Assembly: GCA_009602725.1 (NCBI GenBank)
Contig: WELB01000019.1
Coordinates: 551,481 to 601,037, forward strand
DNA: 49,557 nucleotides
Direction: 5' to 3'
Source: Spirogloea muscicola
Taxonomy: Eukaryota; Streptophyta; Zygnematophyceae; Spirogloeales; Spirogloeaceae
The notes under the pieces: model-generated
What the model saw: the letters and a program-made list of their open reading frames with translations, nothing else
The model's database searches: none
What the model was told of the DNA's origin: nothing
Shown: piece after piece, positions 30,801 through 39,141 of the stretch
How positions within the stretch are numbered: the stretch's first letter is position 1
Layout of the letters: the number at the start of each line of letters is the position of its first letter
Program-made: the position numbers and the translations under genes

Positions 30801-31509
30801 CGTACTTCTCCTATCATTCCTGCAGAACTCTGGATTGGTAACGCCTTCAGATTTCGTGCGTATGACTAGTGCTGCTTGGTAAGGACATGATGGGAGAATC
30901 TATGCAAAGACTGGAAGCAAGCAGGCACTCCTTGAGGTGCAAATTGTGAAGAATGTTCAGTTTCTGACTCGCTGTTTTACAAGCTGTGCAAGAAGTAAGA
31001 CTGATGCAAGTGTTGCATGCTGTAGCGCTCAGATTTTCAACATTTATCCCCAGAAGGGCCTCATTGCGCCCGGCTCAGATGCTGACATCATCATCTTGGA
31101 CCCCAACAAGACGACCACAATGTGGGATGTTACATTACATTCTCAGATGGACACGAACATCTACGCTGGCTGGAGCATGAAGGTGCGGCTTACAATACTG
31201 GTATCAGTTGCATTAAACGGACGCCGCGTAGGAAGCGCTATAAACATCTTCAAGGTCTTCATTGGCCTCTCGGCATCAAATAAGTAAGACTCTGAATACC
31301 TGGTGCAGGGCAGTATCGAGGTGACTGTGAGCCAAGGCAAGGTTGTGTGGGAGAAAGGACAGCTGAGTGTGACCGAAGGTACAGGGCGGTACATACCAAT
31401 GCCAACATTCGGTCATCTCTACGACGGCCTCGACAAGCTGGATACTGAGCTGCTGGAGCTGTATAGGACCCCTGTGTCACATACGGGAAGGACTCCATCA
31501 AATGTATGA
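27891..31509 (+). CDS. PYD2: Dihydropyrimidinase
   Basis: Opens the ring of dihydrouracil and dihydrothymine in pyrimidine breakdown. Exons: 27891-28004, 28138-28305, 28478-28529, 28755-29021, 29158-29267, 29407-29508, 29679-29799, 29959-30046, 30165-30243, 30383-30470, 30826-30878, 31026-31182 and 31309-31509, about 533 residues. The metal site is intact: [13 protein letters not shown], the carboxylated Lys in [28 protein letters not shown] and GTDHCPFN. The N-terminus ([20 protein letters not shown]) looks like a signal peptide, as in plant PYD2. Oddities: exon phases require a further exon of 3n+2 bases in 30471-30825, where the family has a conserved GIEER segment, but I cannot find it. 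The last 31 codons are also duplicated in frame beyond the TGA. Confidence 0.93.
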
Positions 31510-31620
31510 AGCCATGGGTCCAGGCCAAAGCTGAATGCTGAGCTGCTGCAGCTGTATAAGACCCCTCGATCACCCCACAGGCTGGTGATCAAGTCCAGTG
31601 CAGTTGAACAGCTGACCTAG
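31435..31620 (+). repeat. 93-bp duplication at the dihydropyrimidinase 3' end
   Basis: AAGCTGGATACTGAGCTGCT at 31435 recurs as AAGCTGAATGCTGAGCTGCT at 31528, with GAGCTGTATAGGACCCC against CAGCTGTATAAGACCCC after it. The period is 93 bases (31 codons). The first copy is coding; the second lies in the same frame after the TGA at 31507-31509 and stays open to a TAG at 31618-31620. Confidence 0.75.
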
Positions 31621-32340
31621 CACTGGACTTGGCCTTGGTGTCATTTGCAGCTAATTGTTGTGTCAGCTGTTCAACTTGTACCTGCAACTTCTGCAGTTGG
31701 TCGCCTTCAACACGGCCAACATTAGATGAAGAATTCTCCATTCCCAATGACTTCTTGTTATGACATGATTGGCATGATGGCATAATGGCATCTTGTCAGG
31801 GTGTTTCTTCCAGCACTGAGACTCCTGATGACCCGTCCTTGCGCAATGAGTGCATGTTGCACCTGCAGTCTGGTGATGAGAAGCACCATTCTTAGAGATG
31901 TGACCTACTTTTCCACAATTGTGACAACTTACGACAGGTCGAGGAACATACTGGCCCTGTCGAGCATCCTGCACCTCAGATGTGTCAGGAAGTGCCACAT
32001 GTGCTGTGTGATGTCTTGAACAAATCTTCTTCATAAAAGGAACAACAGCATCAACCTTCTTATTAATCCCGCAGAGGAACCTGATGCAGCAGAAAATCGA
32101 TCATCTAAGCTCGATAAGGTGGAATCTGTAGACTCCTTCTCCAGTAGGACCTGATAAACATCATCTAGGTCATAGCTACATAGTCAAATTTCAAGCCTTC
32201 TGGACTTGTTCACGTGTTGTGATCTTTGACAACAGACAGCAACTGTTATTGTTGGCCTCTTATCAGACTGTCCTTCATGACAGCTGGTCAAGGTAGCCAA
32301 TAGCGTCGTTTGGATTGTGCACCTCGTAGGGTAATACGTC
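31590..32340 (-). mobile_element. Ty1/copia-type LTR retrotransposon gag remnant (fossil)
   Basis: The minus strand carries two zinc knuckles in a row, with cores CHNCGKVGH and CTHCARTGHQESQC. A short coiled-coil region (VEQLTQQLAANDTKAK) lies toward the end of gag, and upstream there is a stretch typical of the acidic part of copia gag. No pol, integrase or LTR was recognised nearby, so this is a fragment of one gene of the element. It is broken and looks old. It begins about 80 bases after the dihydropyrimidinase gene. The two small overlapping inverted repeats at its right-hand end (31591-31675) are noted as a finding. Confidence 0.6.
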
Positions 32341-32499
32341 AGCATTTGTCTTCATCTAGGCTCATCGACCCCATTGCACATCGACTACCTTGCGCATAAC
32401 AGGGCCAAAAGCGTTATTTTAAAGTGGGGTAGGATGAATCACTTGATAACTACGAGTGAGGATCCGCAAATTGGAAAGTTTGGAAAACACTAAAACACA

Positions 32500-32640
32500 C
32501 AGTGGCTGTGAGAGGCCATCCAAAAGAATGTAACAAGGTTAGAAAGAGAATTGCTCGCCCACAGAGGGTAGGGGCTGGGAAAGGCCAGCCCAATAAGGTT
32601 TGGAAAACGTCCAAAGAGCCAAAGGGTGCCGGAAAGGAAA
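32500..32640 (-). repeat. Two inverted hairpin modules
   Basis: GTGGCTGTGAGAGGCCATCC (about 32501-32522) and GCTCGCCCACAGAGGGTAGG with GGCTGGGAAAGGCCAGCCC (about 32553-32594) are two consecutive modules in the same inverted sense. They continue into the 3' UTR of the LINE tail at 32679-32830. Confidence 0.65.
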
Positions 32641-32678
32641 CCCACACAGCTAGACACTACACGACCCCAGAAGGAAGC

Positions 32679-32830
32679 TCAGTACCCACAGGTGAGCAGC
32701 AGCAAGTCCGAGTAACTAGCAGCTGGGAAAGAGGAAGGGCTCGCCCATTGAGGATAGGGGCTGGGAAAGCACTCCGTCGAGACCCAGAGGCAGCAGCCAT
32801 AGCGCGGCCTGCGCGCGAGTGGACTGCTTG
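32679..32830 (-). mobile_element. LINE-A-like 3' tail with a module half inserted in its coding part
   Basis: The minus strand reads the LINE-A end: first the block RAGRAMAAASGSRRSA, then, after about 35 foreign bases, FPAASYSDLLLLTCGY-stop. The foreign bases (32731-32768 region) are AGGGCTCGCCCATTGAGGAT plus AGGGGCTGGGAAAG, half of a hairpin module. GCTGGGAAAG occurs on both sides (32722-32731 and 32760-32769). Confidence 0.75.
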
Positions 32831-33034
32831 AGCCAGGGACAGCCAGAAAGGGCAGGAATGCGAAACTACTCTCCGTGACTTCTTTCACTAACGGAGAGTA
32901 GCTCCGTGTTTCTGGACACCTCCCAGCCACCGCCCTCTCATGGAACGTCCTTCTTCTCGTGGACACCTTCCACCCCCTCACCCTTGGTCATTCCGTTTCC
33001 TAGGCTGGCCTCTCACAGCCTCACACTGGAAGAG

Positions 33035-33200
33035 CACACACTGGGCTGGCTTTTCCAGCCCCTATCCTCAATGGGCGAGCAATTACCTCTTACACTTACT
33101 GCGCTTCCCCCGGCCCCCTTCTCGTACTTTGTTCATTCATTTTTGGGTTGGCTTTTCCAGCCCAAATCCTCATTGGGTGCGCCCTTTCTCTCACTATTCC
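33035..33200 (+). repeat. Two direct hairpin modules
   Basis: GGGCTGG-CTTTT-CCAGCCC with CTATCCTCAATGGGCGAGC lies at about 33043-33081. A second, GGGTTGG-CTTTT-CCAGCCC with AAATCCTCATTGGGTGCGCC, lies at about 33145-33184 and is preceded by TTGTTCATTCATTTTTGGGT. Neither has a coding tail. Confidence 0.7.
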
Positions 33201-33387
33201 TTTTTGCTGGGCACTGGTCAACATCAAGTAATGTAGGTCAGACTTGGGTCAACGCAGTGGCGTGGAAACGGTGCCGCCGGCAGAGCGCACGTGGGCCCGG
33301 CTGCAGCCGCCGCACGCGCGCGCGCGGGGCGCGTGCGCACCCTCGCCCGCGCGTGACCGGGGGATACCCTCCCTCTCCTTCAAGAAA

Positions 33388-33535
33388 GAAGAAAAAGCTT
33401 GCCCATAGAAGAGAGAGGCTGGCAGAAGCCAGCCAAAAAAGAATGGACAAAATCCAAAGAGCTACAGGAGGAATCACTCAGTAACCTCTGCTAAGCAGCC
33501 GCAGGTCGGAGAGGCTAGGCTCTCCTTCCCTCTCT
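33388..33535 (-). mobile_element. LINE-E 3' tail with hairpin module, inverted
   Basis: The minus strand encodes EPSLSDLRLLSRGY-stop (about 33490-33530). Within about 40 bases it reaches TTTGTCCATTCTTTTTTGGC, GGCTTCTGCCAGCC and TCTATGGGCAAGC (to about 33398). It is nearly identical to 23590-23731 on the plus strand. Short coding ends of this type are all that remains of family E here. Confidence 0.8.
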
Positions 33536-33583
33536 TCATTTCTTCATACACACTCACTCCTCTTACACACTCTCTCTCCCCCT

Positions 33584-33968
<385 letters not shown>

Positions 33969-34079
33969 TCGCTCTGACCGCTCTTGCTCTTCCCCCACCC
34001 AAAAGAGAGATCTTCTACTTCGACCGAGCAGGGGCAATGGCTGACATGCAAGACAAACCTCCCGAAGCGGGCGACGACT

Positions 34080-34205
34080 GTGAACAGAAAGTGGCTCTCT
34101 CAATGGGGGCAAGGGCTGTGATAAGAAAGACACCTCCAGTCGAGGCCAATGGCTGTTGGCCAGCCCAAATGAAGAGACGCCAGCCCAAGAGGAATTGACA
34201 AGGTC
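34080..34205 (-). repeat. Degraded hairpin modules before the RNase T2 gene
   Basis: GTGGCTCTCTCAATGGGGGC with AAGGGCTGTGATAAG, and GGCTGTTGGCCAGCCC with AAGAGGAATTGACAAGG, are inverted, diverged module pieces. They lie within 200-300 bases upstream of the RNase T2 start. Confidence 0.5.
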
Positions 34206-34395
34206 TGGAGGAGCTGGGAAGCGCAAAGCAACCCCCCTCCCTTCTCTCCTCTCCCCCTTCCCACCCTCGCTCCTCCCCGCCCTCCTCCCAGCCCTTGCAT
34301 ACAAATCTCACTCTCCCACCTCATCCCATCCATCATACCTGCAGCCCCGAGCTTTCCATACCGCTGCTCCTCCCCCTCCTCCAGCTGCAGGCTCC

Positions 34396-35966
34396 ATGGC
34401 GGCTGAGGCACTGGCGCAGATGGTGGCGACAACAATGGCAGCCGGTGCCGCCACTGGCGCCGCCAGCTTCGACTTCTTCTACTTCGTGCAACAGTGGCCG
34501 GGGTCGTACTGCGACGGCAACAGGTGCGAACGCTGCCCCACCTGACTCAGCCCCTGCGCCGGCCTGCCTGGACGGTAATTCCATGCCTTGGCCAGGTCGT
34601 CTGTTCTTGATTTCTACAGCATGTATGACATCTGGTGGTGACATTTTCTTCTGACAGGAAGTGCTGCTACAATCCCGACAAGGGCAAGCCCAAGGAGAGT
34701 TCTCCATCCACGGTCTATGGCCCAACTACGCAGACGGCAGCTGGCCCCACGACTGTAATGACAGCCGGAGCTTTGACATATCCGAGGTTTGGTTGCCTCC
34801 ACTTGCAACCCAGAATTGCCTTCGCAACTTCAGTACAAGTACCTTTCTTGTGTGCCCCAGTCGTCGCCTTCCGCTCAGGATAACATCCCCAGATTTAGCC
34901 CAAGAGCATTCGTGTCCAGCTTGGTTGGATGCTTATGGCCAATGGGGGATAAAGGGCTTGCGCTTGGTGTGCTCATGCAGCTTACCATCTATTATTTTCC
35001 AGATTAGTGACCTGGAAGATGACCTGGAGACTTACTGGGACACCTTACATTGCCCCGCTAGTAAGGGTGAAAGCTTCTGGTCGCATGAGTGGAGCAAGCA
35101 CGGGACCTGTGCTGACACCTTAGGGGACGAGCATGCCTACTTCAATGTGAGCAAGATTTGTGTAATATCATCAAGGTCGAACAATTTTCGATCGTGAAGT
35201 ACTCAAAAGTGCACCCACATCTTTCCTAGGCCGTCGAAGAGTGGGGTAAAAAGCGTTCCATTCTGGAGAAATTTTGGAGCCTTTTGTGCCAGAAAGGATG
35301 TCTCGCCTGAGCTATCTCCGATTATCTGCTCAGTTCCTCGTCATTAATGCAGGCTGCACTACAGCTATGGAACAGCACGCTCATCACACAGGCGCTTGCT
35401 GACGCTGGGATCACACCTGGGTAAGCACTCTTTCGTCCTGTATCGCTTCTTGGCCAATTTTTTTATTATCAGCAGCCGCTTCTGTCTTTTGAAGGAGCCT
35501 CAGACAATGTCGGCAAAACACAACAAAAGAGAGCACCTACTTTGCAAAGAGCCAGACAGTTGACGGTCTTCTGAGGTCGGCAAAAGCTCACTCTAGCCCT
35601 ACTCTTATGCAGGGCGAGCTACAATTTCCGTGACATCATGGACATCATAACAAATTATGTAGGCTTCAAGCCAGCAATCGAGTGCAACAACGACCGAGAG
35701 AAGAGGCCCCAGCTGTACCAGGTGCTTGACATTCTCAAGCTCCCTGCCATAAGGTGGCCCAATCACTCGCATGATCCGCGGATAAAACGTGGTGCAAAGT
35801 TTCTTGCTCTGCCTTATTTGTAACAGGCATCTGACGCCTTTAAGCTCCGCACGTTTGGCTGCAGGTCTACATCTGCGTGGATGCAGATGGCGAAACATTG
35901 ATTGATTGCCCCATCTATCCGAAAGTCAGGGCCTGTCCCAAAACTGTGGCATTCCCCTTGTTCTGA
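34396..35966 (+). CDS. RNase T2 family ribonuclease (frameshifted in this sequence)
   Basis: A secreted or vacuolar ribonuclease that cuts RNA through 2',3'-cyclic phosphates. Exons: 34396-34523, 34658-34786, 35003-35146, 35353-35420, 35613-35721 and 35865-35966, about 226 residues if read through. Marks: FVQQWPGSYCDG, KCCYNPDKGKPKE, catalytic block CAS I FSIHGLWPNY, CAS II FWSHEWSKHGTC, and the Cys-rich end VYICVDADGETLIDCP with RACPKTVAF. Both catalytic His blocks are present. Within exon 2, around 34696-34700 (CCAAGGAGAGTTCTCC), one base is missing between KPKE and FSIHG, and the frame resumes one step off. This is either an assembly error or a disabling change. The N-terminus (MAAEALAQMVATTMAAGAAT) is a weak signal peptide. 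Confidence 0.88.
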
Positions 35967-36718
35967 TCAAGATCTGCAACTATCACAGAAGATACTTTCT
36001 AATCATGACAATAAATGTTCGCCTGTGCGTCTCACGATATGCTATATGGCACTGTACATGGATGCTTGCTGAGACCAGCTTGTCATCTGTGAATATTTTG
36101 ATATCTGGGAATTTTGTAGCTAGACTGAGTTATACACCTGCTTCTGAGGTGCAAATCTGTCAAAGCGAGCACACTAAAATGACCTAAGCTGTCTCAATGC
36201 CTTTGTCACCTTCGTCTGCATATAACAACGAATAAACATAAGTATGAAGTCTGAATGTGCTTGATCATGTAAGGCGCATAATAAATGTTTTGAGCCACAT
36301 GCTGGTCCAAAAGTAGCATAAATTGGCAACTTCAAAGTGCAATCAGAACCGTCATCACAGTGATACCTTCCATCGAAGTGTTTCTATGAGGGTGAGAAGG
36401 TAACAGAGGTGACCACGGATGATATGTCCTGGAGCAGTTGGTGCAGACAAGTGCTTAGAAGAGCTGCACTCTAGCTGTATCGTCATTTAATGCAACGAAG
36501 GTGAGGAAGATATGTAAGCACAACTTCATGCCTTAGATTGAACCTCAAAGCAAGCAGAGAACCACATGTAATGAGAGGACAGAAGATGGGGCTGAGGAGA
36601 TCTCAGCTCTTCCGGCAAGGGTTCCAACCTGCGACCTGCTCATTGGACCAGCAAAGGGGGTGTAGAAAGGCTAGAATGCTAAGAACATTACCCACGACAC
36701 ATAAACTCTAAAATCAGT
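35967..36718. other. Intergenic after RNase T2
   Basis: An AT-richer stretch without a convincing exon on either strand. It ends at the twin dyads and the LINE-C fragment. No tRNA or hairpin module was seen. Confidence 0.5.
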
Positions 36719-36756
36719 GTGTTCGCGAGAACACGGGAAAGTGTTCGCGAGAACAC
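36719..36756. repeat. Two identical 16-bp dyads
   Basis: GTGTTCGCGAGAACAC occurs at 36719-36734 and 36741-36756, separated by GGGAAA. In each, GTGTTC pairs with GAACAC around GCGA. The period is 22 bases, about two helix turns. Confidence 0.9.
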
Positions 36757-36879
36757 TTGGCCTTGGCGACAAATCCCATGCAATTGTCTGCGCAATACAG
36801 CAGCGCGATACATCTGCAAATGTATGACCGCGTGGACATCCACAAGTCACTGCAGAAGACTCCTTCGAGCTGCTCAACT

Positions 36880-37625
36880 TAGAATTCTCTGTAGGGCGGA
36901 GTGATGTGTCAGCCCTTCCGGCTAAGATTTGTGTGGGTATACCAGGAGGGGCATGGGGGCCAGCTTCCTGGAGGTACGCAATCAGGCTGCCCTGAAGAAG
37001 CAACTCCGACAAGCTGGGCTCACAGGGAACGGTTACGTACACACACGGCACGACCTTGCCATCGTGCCTGGCGGTGGCCTGTGCACCATCTCCAACGTGG
37101 TGATGAGGACGCATCCAACCGTGGCAACACGTGCTCGTGGGCTAACAAGGCGGGTCCATTCGTCAGCAGAGCTTCCAACTCAAGGATAACAAACGCTTCC
37201 CACCTTAAGAAACGAAATCTTGTCTTACTTGCAGTTGACCTCCACGAGGACTTCTCGGGCGCTGTGCCTCACCTACTCCTTCAGTCTGCACTGCGTGCGG
37301 CGGCTGGCGGCTTGATGCTGGGGGCAGCACAGTAAGCTACCCATTTGTCAGATGCTCGGACTTGCTGGCTTCTTCGCATGGGCCTCTCCCCACCACTGTT
37401 GCAACTCCAGGGATTGAAGTTGCATTTACATGCTGGCCATGCCTTGGTTATGTCCTGCTGCAGAGCATCCTGCTGCAAGTTACTACAATGTGCGGCTGTT
37501 GACCAGGGGTAAATGATGGCTAGTCTTAGCAGCCATGATTCTGTTGAGTGCTCTCCTTTTGCGCTGGGGCTTCTTGACATTAACCTCTCGTCCTTTTTGG
37601 CCGGCCCTTCACGGCCACCGCCTCT
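36880..37625 (+). mobile_element. LINE-C 3' fragment (RLE domain to tail)
   Basis: Frames in succession read GYVHTRHDLAIVPGGGLCTI then SNVVMRTHP (the RLE core, compare TRRADLVAILPSGGPRIITD), LVLLAVDLHEDFSGAVPHLL (compare AALAIDVHGAFGSRWLDLLQ), LHLHAGHALV, and finally SYYNVRLLTRGK-stop at about 37500. The 3' UTR ends in a diverged module, CGTCCTTTTTGGCCGGCCC and TTCACGGCC (about 37588-37620). The coding part needs at least two frame changes, so the copy is dead. Confidence 0.75.
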
Positions 37626-37989
37626 GAGGGAGTGACATTTTTAAAAGGGGATAATGCGTGGAACTACCTGGGCGAGTCCCCACTTCCCAACCTTGGGGCC
37701 TCCAAGACTTGTTGCATTTGTACCGCTTTGGCCCCAGCTTCGCCTTCAAATTTTGACGAGAAAGCCGCGCTTAGGCGGTCGTACTCTGCCCTTATTTGCG
37801 CAATATCGCACTTAGAGATATGGAGACCGCACATCCTTACAAAGTTGAAAAAGTTGTCTGACCCCCAGACACAGACTCGGACTGGTAAGCTGGCACTGTG
37901 GCACAGTCGTTGCTGCCAACTTTGGCAACTGCTGATGGCGTCCTGCCCATCATTCACTGCTCCGCTCTTGTCAATTGTCGGGGCTGGCA

Positions 37990-38290
37990 GTGGAAAAAGC
38001 CTTGCCCTAGCCTCGAAGGGTAGGCGGGGCGGTGACTCTGAAACGCCAGCCCGTGCCAGCTCACGCCTTGCATCTGCATGCAGGCCGTGCCCTGGCTGCT
38101 GCTCCACGTATCGGCAGGGGACTCCTATCTGACTGCTAGTGTTTCCGACTTGCGACTGCTTATTGAGCGGCTTATGAGTTATCCTTCTTTTCCAACGTGC
38201 TCTTAGCTTTCCAATTTCTCTGGAACTTGTCATTCTTTCGTGGGCTGGACCTTCGCTCGCCCTTTAAGAGAGCTACTCCCTCTGACAAGT
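37990..38290 (+). mobile_element. LINE-D 3' tail with module
   Basis: VTLKRQPVPAHALHLHAGRA and LAAAPRIGR read as the LINE end, and SVSDLRLLI follows in a shifted frame at about 38132-38160. The UTR carries CTTGTCATTCTTTCGTGGGC and TGGACCTTCGCTCGCCC at about 38226-38265, a diverged module. Upstream (37630-37990) both strands are open, but I cannot assign them. Confidence 0.6.
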
Positions 38291-38299
38291 GAAGGACAA

Positions 38300-38480
38300 G
38301 GTCTGAACGGGCTGGAAAGCGCGTAAGAACACAGCTACACAAGTGACTACTACGAATGGGTGCTCTTTAGCGCCCAGTCTGCAGCAAGTCGTAGTTGCTT
38401 GCAGCCGGAAAAGTGTCACCTTGGCGAGACCCAGCAGCTGAGGCGCGGCCTTGCTGCAAATGCACTGCAAAACCTGGCAT
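38300..38480 (-). mobile_element. LINE 3' tail, inverted
   Basis: The minus strand reads ALHLQQGRASAAGSRQGDTF then PAASNYDLLQTGR-stop (about 38365-38470), a diverged form of the shared C-terminus. With the next tail it forms another back-to-back pair. Confidence 0.6.
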
Positions 38481-38594
38481 CGCCGGAGCGAGACTGATTC
38501 GGATGCAAAATGAGCAACCCTAGCCTGGCATTCCCTCATTGCCGCTCTTTGACCTACCAGCCGGGTTGGCCTCTCACAGCCACTCTGCTTTGTA

Positions 38595-38910
38595 AGAGCC
38601 GTTCCTGCTTTTTGTATCCGCCTCTCTGTATCCCTGCAGCGGTCCATGGCCCACGCTCTGCATCTGCGAGCTGGCCGTGCTCTCGCTGCGGGCTCTGGCT
38701 TTCGTCAGGGTGATAGCTTCCCGGCAGCTAGTCTGTCGGATCTGAGGCTCCTCACTCGTACTTATTGAGTTATCCATCCTCCCCCTGTTTTACCATTGCA
38801 TCCTCAGGCCCCTTTGTAGCTGCTCACCGCTCTTAGGCCCCTCTGAACCTTTGTGAATTCTTTTTGGGCTGGCTTTTCGCAGCCCTTGCCCCCATTGGGA
38901 GTGCCACTTC
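38595..38910 (+). mobile_element. LINE-G 3' tail with module
   Basis: About 38640-38768 encodes RSMAHALHLRAGRALAAGSG, FRQGDSFPAASLSDLRLLT and RTY-stop. The UTR ends with GTGAATTCTTTTTGGGCTGG, CTTTTCGCAGCCC and CCATTGGGAGTGCC (about 38853-38902). An inverted module piece (GCTCGCCCATTGAGGATAGG) follows at 38973-38997. Confidence 0.75.
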
Positions 38911-39084
38911 TTCTTTTTGGGCTGGCTCCTCACGGCCATTGCCTTACTTGGCAAAAGAAAAAAAGAAGCAAGTGCTCGCCCATTGAGGATAGGGGCTGCA
39001 AAGGACGCTACCAGCCGGGAGTCCTGGCGCGGAGTTGGGCCTGCCCCCATGATTCGCGGCTGCCGGCAGAAATAAGATCATCTA

Positions 39085-39141
39085 AAGGAGAGATCGTGTA
39101 TTAGAAAGAAATGTAGGCCAAATGGCCAGGTACAAAGGCAA
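39085..39141 (-). mobile_element. LINE-B 3' UTR fragment abutting LINE-A
   Basis: GATCGTGTATTAGAAAGAAA, TGTAGGCCAAATGGCCAGG and TACAAAGGCAAGCA form the reverse complement of 25140-25197. It ends directly where LINE-A begins at about 39142. Confidence 0.75.

Noticed and set aside
33290-33345. CG-alternating stretch as a regulatory island
   Set aside because: It is a short GC-rich run among LINE debris with no gene that it could serve.
37664-38233. 189-codon minus-strand frame
   Set aside because: It overlaps a plus-strand LINE-D tail and shows no family features; left unassigned.
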